A DNA stretch of 64,000 nt, from positions 310,001 through 374,000 of the forward strand of contig NZ_RIZG01000001.1 of assembly GCF_003721245.1 (NCBI RefSeq), given 5' to 3'. The translations under genes were made by a program, and so were the position numbers. Every line of letters begins with the position of its first letter. Position 1 is the stretch's first letter. Below, in pieces: positions 53,501 through 61,754 of the stretch. The stretch comes from Marinomonas hwangdonensis (GTDB lineage Bacteria; Pseudomonadota; Gammaproteobacteria; Pseudomonadales; Marinomonadaceae). The notes beneath the pieces were generated by a model. That model was given only the letters and a program-made list of their open reading frames with translations, was not told the DNA's origin and did not search any database.

Positions 53501-53700
53501 TCGTTTTCTTTTGCAGAGCCGCTGTCATGACTGATCGTAATCGCCACTCGGTTAGGGGTCAGGCTTGGGAAGGCTTCTTTATTCAAAGCGCCCATATTAA
53601 TCACGCCCAAACTGACGACCAACAAGAACAGGAGGTTGGCGGCGACGGGGTTATTCGCAAACCAAGGAATGATGCCGCTAGGCTGATCAATAGAGCTCAT
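50542..53700 (-). CDS. RND efflux permease (AcrB/MexF-like superfamily)
   Basis: 1052-residue inner-membrane proton-driven exporter. Twelve membrane segments and two large periplasmic loops (about 35-330 and 560-860) form the usual trimeric pump. Segment 4 has MALGIVVDDAVVVGE with the two proton-relay aspartates near residue 407. It is one of a three-gene operon with 4-nt overlaps. The substrate range (drug, detergent or solvent) cannot be told; there is no metal-binding methionine cluster characteristic of copper/silver pumps that I can see. Confidence 0.94.
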   Translation of the reverse strand: MSSIDQPSGIIPWFANNPVAANLLFLLVVSLGVINMGALNKEAFPSLTPNRVAITISHDSGSAKENEEGIAIPLEQALQGVSGIKNITTSSTARATSTSIEMLDGYDIDTLLEDVKSKVDQVSSFPDEAKPAVVTKATREEHSIWIQLFGDVDRRTLQTLTKELESDLLANESISSTSIMGWLDPTIMIDIDKNKLAFYGLTLSDIANTINAESAPARVASLRDENIYLTISASQQAYIISEFNRIPIVSNSTGGSLLLGDIADIRDAFNEDDFVLSRFNRQNSLAIQVLTTGTSDISKSVVGAKAVLADWESKGRLPPNVEIGTWYDRSESINQRIDLMIENAVLGIFLVFIMLAIFLNVTVAFWVAMGLPFIFFGTLFVMGTEHVDLTLNMFTTFGFIMALGIVVDDAVVVGESVYTVRSQEGDTVGNTIKGTMIVAIPTLFGVFTTVAAFWALTNIEGRLGQLYSQFAIVVAICLILSVIESKIILPAHLAHLNTQKSTRTNPLSKAWGMVQQGADSGLQWFSERIYRPAMDLTLNHRYAVCLLFIALFVLVISMPLTGAIRMSFFPQIPGDTVRGSVTMFNDVSYGKTHDVLLMLEQKAYQADIDLRKNGSSEVAIRNLQVTANSDQSGNIRIELDNDRPYTSAQFASKWQQLSGSPEGVKNLRIRSARESVDALRIELRGNDNRVLDGAMAELLRQLSTLPAVTGVEQNNEPTESRLMLSLTDQGRLLGLSSSDLATQVTRNFDGQVVQTFQRDNAEVEVRLGFPDDQKESPAAVMNTKIVLDNGAQIPLSTVATLAQEDAETRIVRIDSKRSQYLSAEVDKDIMSSTEVVAYLQNAVVPQMLRQFAGVSIYFSGEAEQQEKTQSSMVQMSLLALLIIYGLLAIPLKSYSQPLIIMMAIPFGIIGALLGHWMNNLALNILSLNGILALSGVVVNDSLLLVSRFNTLRNETGHIKKAIMIACQSRLRAVLLTSFTTFAGLLPILWETSRQAQMLIPAAVSLGYGIMFATIITLILIPVLLMIKEDIRLLLGRLKKPAPSNIETNQGHS

Positions 53701-54887
53701 GGTGTCGTGACCTTGTTTACATCAGCAATTGTAATGGGGTTTACCAAGGTGCCTTTTATGTAGCTACTGTAGGGCTGGACAAGTACTTGATAGGTTTTGT
53801 TGCGCATAGCGTCAGGAACTTGAATATAAATATGCTGTGCATCAACAAAATGCGGAGTGACTTCGAATGCAGCGAGGCGGCTGTTGTCATCCACATACCA
53901 TATTTCACTTTTCTGACTCAACGCCGTATTGGGAAGGCGCCATAAGTGATCAAGTGGTTTGCCTTGAATCGACACCGTTACGAATGCACCAGGAACCAGC
54001 GCGGGTGTTTGTTCAAGCGGTTTTTCAAGACTGATTATTAGGCTGCGCATCCGGGTTGTGGCGTCTATGTGTTGATTGATTCTGAGCACCTTGCCTGGCC
54101 ACTGGTCGTTAGTGTCAATGCTGGCGATACGAACGGGCCAGTTGTTTTGCAATAGGGTGTCAGTGTCAGGCAGTTTTGACCAGTCGCTCTGAGACAAATC
54201 CACGGTGATGTCAGCTCTGTCTGTGCTGTATAACGTAGCGACTTCATTACCGTTATTAAGGTAAGCACCAGGGGAAACATGACGCTCAACCACTAAGGCA
54301 TCAAAAGGGGCGATGAGGGTGCTGTATTGTAATTTTGTTTGTGCGTTTGCAAGGGTCGCTTTTGCCGCGTCAACGGCGGTTTTTGCTGCCGCAAGTTGTG
54401 GCGCTCTTAAAACGAGATCGGAATCTGGCTCACCAGAAAATCCCGCTGCCGCCCATTCAGCTTTTGCTTGTTCGCCTTGGCGTATTTCTTCTTTCAATGC
54501 CAGTTCTGCTGTCGCCACAGTGTGTTTGGCGTTGGCCACGGCGCTGCTGAGTTCGCTGTTCTGTAATTGCGCTAACACTTGGCCTTTTTTGACAACTTGT
54601 CCTACTTCAAACTGTTCTGACAGACGAACGATTTCACCACTGACTTGACTGGTCATAGTCACAGCGTACCTTGGCGATACCAATCCAGACGCGGTAACCG
54701 TGGCCGCATAACGACCACTAGTGACAGGCACAATAGATAGAGAGACGGCCTGTTCAGGGGGGACTGGACGGGGTTTTTGTACTCGATTTTTTTGTGCGTC
54801 TATGGCGTTGGTAACGTAAAAGTACACTCCAGCGATTGCGGCTAAGGCCAGCAGTAAAATAACCCATTGAGAGAGATGTTTTTTCAA
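53697..54887 (-). CDS. RND periplasmic adaptor (membrane fusion protein)
   Basis: 396 residues. It has an N-terminal membrane anchor (about 7-27, not a lipobox), a lipoyl half-motif VTASGLVSPRYAVTMTSQVSGEIVRLSEQFEVGQVVKKGQVLAQL (about 64-108, split for reading), a coiled-coil hairpin (about 110-180), the second lipoyl half LQYSTLIAPFDALVVERHVSPGAYLN, and beta-barrel and membrane-proximal domains. It links the permease to the outer membrane channel. It overlaps both neighbours by 4 nt, implying coupled translation. Confidence 0.93.
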   Translation of the reverse strand: MKKHLSQWVILLLALAAIAGVYFYVTNAIDAQKNRVQKPRPVPPEQAVSLSIVPVTSGRYAATVTASGLVSPRYAVTMTSQVSGEIVRLSEQFEVGQVVKKGQVLAQLQNSELSSAVANAKHTVATAELALKEEIRQGEQAKAEWAAAGFSGEPDSDLVLRAPQLAAAKTAVDAAKATLANAQTKLQYSTLIAPFDALVVERHVSPGAYLNNGNEVATLYSTDRADITVDLSQSDWSKLPDTDTLLQNNWPVRIASIDTNDQWPGKVLRINQHIDATTRMRSLIISLEKPLEQTPALVPGAFVTVSIQGKPLDHLWRLPNTALSQKSEIWYVDDNSRLAAFEVTPHFVDAQHIYIQVPDAMRNKTYQVLVQPYSSYIKGTLVNPITIADVNKVTTP

Positions 54888-56260
54888 GATTTCACTCCAA
54901 GCCCAAGTGCGAGGCCTAAATTGACCCGGTTTGATAACTGTTGATAAAGTAAGTTGTCCAATTGTGCTTCCAAGTCAAACGTGGTTTTTTGCGCGTTCAT
55001 TAATTCATTTAACTCAGCCAGACCGGAGCGGTATTTTTTTTCATACTGAATCAGGTTTTTCTGTGAGCTTGCCAGAGCGTCACGAATGTGACGAACTTGT
55101 TGAGCCAATACCCGTTCTTGTCCCAGTGTGTTTTCAATTTCATTTACTGCGGTTAATAGGGCATTGCGATAATCTTGGTAGGCTTGCGCGGTTTGCAGTT
55201 TGGCAATTTCAGCGGCAGCTTTTAATTGTCCGCCGTTATAAAGCGGTTGAGTAATTTGTGCTAGCAATGACCAAATTGGCGATCCAAATAAGGCCGCACT
55301 CGGTGATTCGGCTGCGTCACTTAACGTGGCGCTTAAGCTGATACTCGGCAGCATGTCTTTGTAGGCGACGGACGTGTTTAAATCGGCGGCTTCAATGGCC
55401 AAGTAAGCGGCTTTTAAATCGGGTCTGCGCTCTAGATTTTGTCGCGGAAAATCGCTGAATGTCAGATTAACATCCGGATAGCGAGCATTTATGATCCAGT
55501 TTTCTGGCTCAGAACGGCCTAAGTAGAGTCCTAGATTGCGCCGTTCAATGGCAAGGTTTTCTTGGTAGTTCACTAAATTGGCTTTGGATTGAGAGGCTGA
55601 GGTTTTGGATTCGTCTAGCGCTTCTAGACTGCCTAAGCCATTTTTGAAGCGTTGCAAGATCAATTTTTCATTGGCCTCTAACAGCGCCAAACGCTTCTCT
55701 TCAATATAAATAGCACGTTGTTTTGCGGTAACTGCTAACCAAGATTTAATCACATTCGCCACTAAGGTATCTCGGCTGGCCTGAAACAGCGCCTCATCAC
55801 TGGCTAATGATTTGGTGGTGGCTTGTTCTGACAGTGCCAGTTTTTGCCACAAATCGGCCTCCCAGCGAATACTGACATCGGCTTTATAGTTTATGTCATT
55901 GCCTTCTGTTTGGCTGCCTGAAAAGCCTGCTTCTACACTGGGCAATGATCTCGCTTCCTGGCTTCGTAATCCCCATAAACTGGCTTGCAAGGTTAATTGC
56001 ATCTTCTGCAAATTCGGATTAGCTTGCAGCGCTTGTTGGATCAGTTTGTCCAATTGTGGGTCATTGATCAGATCTGTTAAATAGCGGGTGTCTGTTAGTG
56101 AAGCCTCTGCGTTTTTCTGCGTGCTCTGGTATTCACTGACGGCCTCTAAATTGCTGGTTGCTAAGCTCGCAAAATTCTCACGGTTTTGCGAGCTACTACA
56201 GGCGACCAGCGTCAGGCTCAAACAAAGTAAGCTTGTGTGTAAAAAAGACGGATTGATCAT
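54884..56260 (-). CDS. Outer membrane efflux lipoprotein (TolC/NodT family)
   Basis: 458 residues. A lipoprotein signal peptide ends with LTLVACSSS (Cys about 21). Two repeated outer-membrane-efflux domains follow (about 60-260 and 270-455). VEAGFSGSQTEGNDINYKADVSIRWEADLW and YNGGQLKAAAEIAKLQTAQAYQDYRNALLTAVNEIENTL fit the NodT group. It is the first gene of the operon OMF-adaptor-permease, an order different from the more usual adaptor-permease-OMF. Confidence 0.9.
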   Translation of the reverse strand: MINPSFLHTSLLCLSLTLVACSSSQNRENFASLATSNLEAVSEYQSTQKNAEASLTDTRYLTDLINDPQLDKLIQQALQANPNLQKMQLTLQASLWGLRSQEARSLPSVEAGFSGSQTEGNDINYKADVSIRWEADLWQKLALSEQATTKSLASDEALFQASRDTLVANVIKSWLAVTAKQRAIYIEEKRLALLEANEKLILQRFKNGLGSLEALDESKTSASQSKANLVNYQENLAIERRNLGLYLGRSEPENWIINARYPDVNLTFSDFPRQNLERRPDLKAAYLAIEAADLNTSVAYKDMLPSISLSATLSDAAESPSAALFGSPIWSLLAQITQPLYNGGQLKAAAEIAKLQTAQAYQDYRNALLTAVNEIENTLGQERVLAQQVRHIRDALASSQKNLIQYEKKYRSGLAELNELMNAQKTTFDLEAQLDNLLYQQLSNRVNLGLALGLGVKS

Positions 56261-56403
56261 TCAGTTATCCTGAAAAAAAGGCGTCAATAAGAGCGCAGTC
56301 AAAAAGTACGTAACGCGAGTAGGCGCTATTCTTTGTGGTGATTAACCTAATCTGTTTCATTATTGCTTTTTTGCCACTGAGCTTTAAGTCTATTTGCGTT
56401 TCT

Positions 56404-57825
56404 TTACAGTTTAGTTTGTGTATCGACACCGTGTAACACCTTAGCCAAGATCTTAATGGCCCACTCGCGTTTTTCTGCACTTTGTTCACTAAAGTTGAGT
56501 CGGAAACAGTTGCGGTATTTTCCTGTGGCGGAAAATAATGGCCCAGGAGCAAAGCCTACGCCAGCTTCACGACAAGCCTCTACCAGTTTCATGCTGTCAA
56601 TATTGGTTTGAAGTTCTACCCATAAAATAAAGCTGCCATCAGGGTAGCTCACCCTGGTATCACTGGGTAGATAGGTTTTAATGGCCCGAAGCAAGTGATC
56701 ACGTTGCTGTTCGTAGTGTTGTCGCATTTGTCTTATGTGTTTGGCATAGCCGCCTAAACGAATAAACTTGGCGATCGCAAGTTGGGGAAGAACAGGGCAC
56801 ATGGAGCTGCTCACATATTTTACGTGGGTGACTTTATCGCGGTAACGACCTGGAGCGATCCAACCTACTCGCATGCCTGGGGCAATGGTCTTGGAAAAAG
56901 AAGAGCATAAGAGAACACGCCCATCCGTATCAAACGACTTGATGGTTTTAGGGCGCGGAAATTGATAGGAAATGTCCCCATAAATGTCGTCTTCTATGAT
57001 GGCAATGTCGTAGCTTTGTGCCAGTCTATAAAGCTGTTCTTTCTTGTCGTCTGGCATGGTGTAACCCATAGGGTTATTGCAGGTTGGGGTGACAAAAATG
57101 GCTTTAATAGGCCACTGATCCAAGGCAAGCTCCAGCGCTTCTAAGCTGATGCCTGTCTCGGGATGGGTGGGGATTTCCATGGCTTTAAGATTCGCGGCCT
57201 TGATGGCCTGCATTGAGCCATAAAAACTGGGCGATTCGATGGCGATGATGTCTCCCGGTTCTGTGACGGCTCTTAAGCAAACCGAGAGGGCTTCTTGGCA
57301 GCCTGATGTTACAACGACATCGTCCGGATGAAGTTGACAACCAGACGCCACCGCCAGACGGCACAGTTGCGTTCTTAATTCTTCTGTACCACGAATATCG
57401 GCATAGCCCAGCCCTAATTCTGGCTTTTGTTTGGTCAGATCGGACAAGGTTTTAAGCAAGGGCTTCAATGTTGGCGCTGTCATGTCTGGCATCGCGTGCT
57501 GTAATTGTACGCCTTTGTTATTACTGCGAATCATTAGCATATTCAAAACTTCTTCCCACTGAGACACCTCTAAAGGGCGCTGGGGCGGTCTGGAAATACT
57601 AGGTAGACTGTCTTTGTTTCGTGCACAGACAAAATAACCTGACTTAGGCCTTGCCTCGACGAGCGTGTCTTGTTCCAGTTGTCGATAGGCTTCTTGTACG
57701 GTGGAGATGCTAACACCATGCTCTTGAGCCAGTTGCCTAACCGAAGGAAGGCGGTCTCCCGGTTTGTAAAAATCGTGCTGGATATGTTCCCGTAAACGAT
57801 CGGCTAAGTTTTGGTAAAGTGTCAT
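56404..57825 (-). CDS. MocR-type GntR/aminotransferase fusion regulator
   Basis: 473 residues. N-terminal GntR winged HTH (about 1-70: LADRLREHIQHDFYKPGDRLPSVRQLAQEHGVSISTVQEAYRQLE) is joined by a linker to a class I aminotransferase domain (about 110-470) with the PLP lysine in CSSFSKTIAPGMRVGW and the PxxNNPMGYTMP motif (TPTCNNPMGY). Such proteins bind PLP or an amine and regulate neighbouring genes. It is divergent from the DUF1127-LysE pair; four 7-bp repeats in the shared region are likely its sites. Confidence 0.93.
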   Translation of the reverse strand: MTLYQNLADRLREHIQHDFYKPGDRLPSVRQLAQEHGVSISTVQEAYRQLEQDTLVEARPKSGYFVCARNKDSLPSISRPPQRPLEVSQWEEVLNMLMIRSNNKGVQLQHAMPDMTAPTLKPLLKTLSDLTKQKPELGLGYADIRGTEELRTQLCRLAVASGCQLHPDDVVVTSGCQEALSVCLRAVTEPGDIIAIESPSFYGSMQAIKAANLKAMEIPTHPETGISLEALELALDQWPIKAIFVTPTCNNPMGYTMPDDKKEQLYRLAQSYDIAIIEDDIYGDISYQFPRPKTIKSFDTDGRVLLCSSFSKTIAPGMRVGWIAPGRYRDKVTHVKYVSSSMCPVLPQLAIAKFIRLGGYAKHIRQMRQHYEQQRDHLLRAIKTYLPSDTRVSYPDGSFILWVELQTNIDSMKLVEACREAGVGFAPGPLFSATGKYRNCFRLNFSEQSAEKREWAIKILAKVLHGVDTQTKL

Positions 57826-57886
57826 GGTGTGTTTCTCTTAAACTAACTGTGTGCGGATATTTGATGATCCCATTGTAAGTTCTTTT

Positions 57887-57955
57887 CTGTATGTTATTTA
57901 CCATACAGATATGGGTTAATTTGGCCATACAGGCCATTAAATGACTTTCTGTATG
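57887..57955. promoter_or_regulatory. Four-copy CTGTATG/CATACAG motif array
   Basis: CTGTATG at 57887-57893 and 57949-57955, CATACAG at 57902-57908 and 57926-57932, in the gap between the divergent MocR-type gene and the DUF1127-LysE pair. The first two form an inverted repeat with an 8-nt spacer. They are probable MocR-type regulator sites. Confidence 0.6.
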
Positions 57956-58075
57956 CTTAATAAAGGCGAGTTCTGACGCTGTATTGTATTGTGTGCTTCT
58001 TTTAAAGTATTTGCTCATACACATGGCTGGAAGGCCAGGATGTTTTCAAAGGCGCACTTTATAAAGGAGAAAGTT

Positions 58076-58282
58076 ATGTTTGTTGCTCGACTATTTGTTT
58101 CTATTCAACACAGTAGTGTGCGTTTTAAAACACGCAAAAAATTGGCGTTTTTAACGGCACAGCAGTTGTGGGATCTTGGTCTAACAAAAGAGCAACAACA
58201 AGCGGAATTATCGCAAGCGACCATGTCAGGGTTTATGTCTGATTTGCGTGTTTCTCTAAAAAACAAAGGACGACGACTATGA
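58076..58282 (+). CDS. DUF1127 family small protein
   Basis: 68-residue basic protein. The C-terminal part LAFLTAQQLWDLGLTKEQQQAEL is the DUF1127 (YjiS-like) motif, with conserved L-x-D-x-G-L-x-x. Small proteins of this family have been linked to RNA binding and phosphate or C1 regulation in alphaproteobacteria; here no role is known. ATG 58076 has AAGGAG 6 nt upstream; the ORF from 57989 is longer but crosses the promoter region. It overlaps the next gene by 4 nt (ATGA). Confidence 0.82.
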   Translation: MFVARLFVSIQHSSVRFKTRKKLAFLTAQQLWDLGLTKEQQQAELSQATMSGFMSDLRVSLKNKGRRL

Positions 58283-58902
58283 TGGATATGTCTTTTTTCT
58301 TGGCCTTAGCCATGTTTGCGTTTGTTACCTCCGTGACGCCAGGACCAAATAACATCATGTTGCTAGCGTCTGGGGCGCAGTTTGGTTTTCGTCGCACCTT
58401 ACCGCATATGTTGGGGATTGTGTTGGGGGTCGCGACGTTATTGCTGTCTACTTTGCTTGGACTAGGGACTTTATTTACCTTGTACCCACCTCTATACACA
58501 GTGTTGAAATGGGTAGGGTGCGCTTACTTGCTGTGGCTAGCCTGGAAGATTGCCAGTGCGCCAGTGGGTGATTTAGACGATCAGCAGACAAAGACTAAAG
58601 CCGTCGCCTCTTCGCCGATGCGCTGGTGGCAGGCGTTGCTATTTCAATATGTGAACCCCAAAGCCTGGATGATGGCGATTGGCTGTGTCAGTACCTTTTC
58701 AATTGCTGACGATTTGTATGCGCAGTCGGGTTTATGGATGATTATTTTGTTTGCTGTTGTCGGCTTTCCAGCGATTTCTATTTGGGCCTGGGCGGGTGTG
58801 AGTATTCGTCGTTGGTTGACAGATCAAAAACGTCAGCGCATGTTTAATCTTTTTATGGGGGTTGCCACTGCGGCGACGTTATTGCTGATTATTGGTCATT
58901 AA
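58279..58902 (+). CDS. LysE/RhtB family amino acid exporter
   Basis: 207 residues with five or six membrane segments. The N-terminal SVTPGPNNIMLLASGAQFGFRRTLPHMLGIVLG is the LysE family signature, and NPKAWMMAIG follows mid-sequence. It exports amino acids or homoserine-lactone-like compounds; the substrate is unknown. It is coupled to DUF1127 by a 4-nt overlap and under the likely control of the divergent MocR-type regulator. Confidence 0.92.
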   Translation: MMDMSFFLALAMFAFVTSVTPGPNNIMLLASGAQFGFRRTLPHMLGIVLGVATLLLSTLLGLGTLFTLYPPLYTVLKWVGCAYLLWLAWKIASAPVGDLDDQQTKTKAVASSPMRWWQALLFQYVNPKAWMMAIGCVSTFSIADDLYAQSGLWMIILFAVVGFPAISIWAWAGVSIRRWLTDQKRQRMFNLFMGVATAATLLLIIGH

Positions 58903-58924
58903 ACGCGTAGAAAGGAGTCGTAAG

Positions 58925-59251
58925 ATGACGCTTGATATAGCAGGAACACAAGACGATAAGAACGCTTTAAAAGAAAGCGAGTGGAGTCTATATATGATTA
59001 AAACTCGCTTAAATACGCTCTATACAGGGATCAGCACGGATGTGGAACGCCGTTTTAAGGAGCACTCTGGTGCCAGTAAACGAGCGGCACGATACTTAAA
59101 AGGAAAGGGGCCCCTGGAGTTGGTGTGGCAGCAATCGGTTGGCTCAAAGAGCGACGCCTTGATACTTGAGTATCAGGTAAAAAAACTGAATCGACGACAA
59201 AAGTTGAGTTTGATTGAAGGAGAAATAGCGCTGGCTTCTTTACTTGAATAA
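58925..59251 (+). CDS. GIY-YIG nuclease domain protein (YhbQ-like)
   Basis: 108 residues. The GIY-YIG fold is seen as WSLYMIKTRLNTLYTGISTDVERRFKEH (Tyr-and-Tyr variant of GIY-YIG), RAARYLKGKGPLELVW and ALILEYQVKKLNRRQKLSLIEG, with the catalytic glutamate. E. coli YhbQ, of the same family, has nuclease activity. ATG 58925 was chosen for AAGGAG 8 nt upstream; the reading from 58892 overlaps LysE. It shares a strand with LysE. Confidence 0.88.
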   Translation: MTLDIAGTQDDKNALKESEWSLYMIKTRLNTLYTGISTDVERRFKEHSGASKRAARYLKGKGPLELVWQQSVGSKSDALILEYQVKKLNRRQKLSLIEGEIALASLLE

Positions 59252-59336
59252 AGGCGCGGTACACGCTTGTCTTTGTTCTTAATCATTCGTAGCATGATGC
59301 GATGAAGAACGCCCCAAACACGGAGAGGTAAAGGCA

Positions 59337-59720
59337 GTGATTAGTCATCTTGATCATATTGTTTTAACAGTGTCGGACTTAGCGAGAGCCGTTGATTTTT
59401 ATGAAACGGTTTTAAAAATGGACGTTCTGACCTTAGAAGAAGGTCGCAGTGGTGTGCGTTTTGGCAATCAGCATATCCATTTCCAAGTGCTTGGGGAGGA
59501 GTTACGCAACCACGCCATGGAAGGGGCGGGAGATGTGTGTTTGGTCACTGAATGGTCTATGGATGAAGTGCTGGATCATCTGGCAGCCTGTAACGTCAAC
59601 CTATTAGAAGGTCCTGTGAGCCGTGTCGGCACACTAGGACCCATGCAATCGGTTTATTTTAATGACCCCGACAACCATTTAATTGAAGTCAGTGTTTATG
59701 AGCAAAGCGATACTGTTTAA
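59337..59720 (+). CDS. VOC family protein (glyoxalase-like)
   Basis: 127-residue vicinal-oxygen-chelate fold protein. ISHLDHIVLTVSDLARAVDFYETVLKMDVLT (module 1, metal His in DHIVL) and GPVSRVGTLGPMQSVYFNDPDNHLIEVSVYE (module 2, Glu ligand near the end) fit the GLOD5-like VOC group. Substrate unknown. The start is GTG 59337. Its 3' end overlaps the convergent RecQ gene by 32 nt. Confidence 0.9.
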   Translation: MISHLDHIVLTVSDLARAVDFYETVLKMDVLTLEEGRSGVRFGNQHIHFQVLGEELRNHAMEGAGDVCLVTEWSMDEVLDHLAACNVNLLEGPVSRVGTLGPMQSVYFNDPDNHLIEVSVYEQSDTV

Positions 59721-61689
59721 CCGCCGCTAACACAGACTCATAGCGGTGTTCTTCGAACAGACCAAACCCGCTCAGTTGGCGGGCTTTGATTTTGGTGAAG
59801 ACAGGCTGAGTAAGTCCAGTTAAAAAGCGTGTGATCAAGACGTCTGTGATCTTAGTAGTTGGGCTTTTTGTCGCAAGCTGTTGGGCAAACTCTTGAACCG
59901 GTATTGCCAAATCCTGTTGCCAATCAAGGGACGCGTCATGCAACGCTGTGTCTGGCGCTGGCCTGTTGAAAACAAGCACTTTCTTTCGACAGACTGAGCA
60001 ATGTCCACAGTGTTCCGGTGCATTTTTATCCCCAAAGTAACGTGCCAAATTGTGATTTAAGCAGCGATCCAACTGGAAAAAACGCATCATGGTCGCAATG
60101 CGTTCAATTTCTGTGGTTTGTTTTTCGTCAACGTATTGATGCAATTGGTTTACTAATGTTTGGTGATGGAATGCGTCGCCATGAAATTGAAATACCTCGG
60201 TAAGGCCTTTGCTTTCTAATGTGAGCACTTGCTGATCCGCTGCAAATTCTAGTATCTGCAACACCTCGCTTCGGGGTAAGCCTGCTTCATTGAAGAGCTT
60301 TTCAAAATTGGGTGTGCCCCAGATTTTTTTGTATTGAATACCTTTAAGTATGGCTTGATAAGCGGCTTGCCAATCGGCGGGTATTTGATGGGCAAAGGCG
60401 ATTCGATCCCCTTCCCACTTTAGCCGAACATCAGCGTAATAACTGTACTTGGGCGTAATCGCGCCCAATAACTCGAGTTGCACTAGCATGGTTTTTAAGG
60501 GCAAAGCTCGAATATTGGTTTGCTGAGACAAGCTATAAAGCTGTGTTTCCCATTCATCCCCATCCTTTGTTTGCTCTGTGATGCTGTGCAGTAAACGCTC
60601 AATATCTTGAGGTTCGGGTGTGTCGCCATAGACAAAGTTTTCTAAAACGCTTAAGCCTTCTAAATTGGCCAGTAACACGCATCGGCTAGGTTGATTATCT
60701 CGACCAGCACGGCCTATTTCTTGGCTGTAGTTTTCGATGGATTTAGGTAAATCAAAGTGAACAACAAGGCGAATATCCGCTTTGTCTATTCCCATACCAA
60801 ATGCGATGGTGGCGACAATAATACGCGTTCGACTGGTCATGAAGTCGGCTTGAATAGTGCTACGAATGTCGCTGTCTAATCCAGCGTGGTAAGCGGTCGC
60901 TGAGTAGCCGCTGGCTTGCAAAGCATGCGCAATGTCTTCGGCGGTTTTCTGCTGGGTAACATACACAATGCTGCTGCCTTGAGTGTCGTTCAGTACGCCT
61001 TTTAGAGCATTGAGTTTGTCGTTGTTTGGTTTTTTATCACCTTGGGTTGAGGCGGGAATCGGAATCAGGTCGATGTCCAAATTGGCGCGATAAAAACCGG
61101 TTTGCACTATGTGCTCAGGATGAATAGAAAATTTTTGCGCCATGTCCCGTTGCACACGACGGGTGGCCGTAGCGGTCAATAACAACACCAGCGGAATGGC
61201 CAGTTCTTGTTGATACGTTGGCAGTTTTAAATAATCGGGTCGAAAGTTATGACCCCATTCTGAAATACAGTGGGCTTCGTCAATCACCAGCATGGAAATG
61301 GGAATGTGTCTAATAAAACGACGAAAGCGTTCATTTTTAAAACGCTCAACCGAGATCATTAAAATCTTGATATTGCCGCTTTGCACCCCTGCCATGACCG
61401 CTTGGCTTTCTTCTTTGCTTTGACTGGAATCTAGGCAGGCGGCAGACACGCCTTTCGAGGTTAAAAATGCCAATTGATCATGCATTAACGCAATTAACGG
61501 TGAGATCACCAGTGTTAAATTTGGTAGCTGGGTAGCGGTAAATTGATAACACAGGGATTTACCGGAACCGGTCGGAAATACCGCAAGCGAGGAGTGCCCT
61601 GCCAGCAGTTGTTCTATGGTTTGTTGTTGTCCTTCGCGAAAATGCTCGAAGCCGAATAGAGTATGCAGTCCTTGCATTAATGTCGTCAT
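59689..61689 (-). CDS. RecQ family ATP-dependent DNA helicase
   Basis: 666 residues. SF2 helicase motifs: FPTGSGKSLCYQF (motif I, about 38-50), VISPLIALMHDQ, VIDEAHCISEWGHNFRPDY (motif II), LLTATATRRVQ, and IGRAGRDNQPSRCVL (motif VI). A zinc-binding region HCGHCSVCRKK (about 560) marks an RQC-like part, but the HRDC domain is absent and the C-terminus differs from E. coli RecQ, so it is probably a second RecQ paralogue. It unwinds forks or repairs DNA. Convergent with the VOC gene. Confidence 0.92.
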   Translation of the reverse strand: MTTLMQGLHTLFGFEHFREGQQQTIEQLLAGHSSLAVFPTGSGKSLCYQFTATQLPNLTLVISPLIALMHDQLAFLTSKGVSAACLDSSQSKEESQAVMAGVQSGNIKILMISVERFKNERFRRFIRHIPISMLVIDEAHCISEWGHNFRPDYLKLPTYQQELAIPLVLLLTATATRRVQRDMAQKFSIHPEHIVQTGFYRANLDIDLIPIPASTQGDKKPNNDKLNALKGVLNDTQGSSIVYVTQQKTAEDIAHALQASGYSATAYHAGLDSDIRSTIQADFMTSRTRIIVATIAFGMGIDKADIRLVVHFDLPKSIENYSQEIGRAGRDNQPSRCVLLANLEGLSVLENFVYGDTPEPQDIERLLHSITEQTKDGDEWETQLYSLSQQTNIRALPLKTMLVQLELLGAITPKYSYYADVRLKWEGDRIAFAHQIPADWQAAYQAILKGIQYKKIWGTPNFEKLFNEAGLPRSEVLQILEFAADQQVLTLESKGLTEVFQFHGDAFHHQTLVNQLHQYVDEKQTTEIERIATMMRFFQLDRCLNHNLARYFGDKNAPEHCGHCSVCRKKVLVFNRPAPDTALHDASLDWQQDLAIPVQEFAQQLATKSPTTKITDVLITRFLTGLTQPVFTKIKARQLSGFGLFEEHRYESVLAAVKQYRFAHKH

Positions 61690-61754
61690 CTAGACTTTTC
61701 CCCTTAGTTTAGTGCCCTCAAAAAGTGAAAGCACAACAGTGATAATACGAATAA

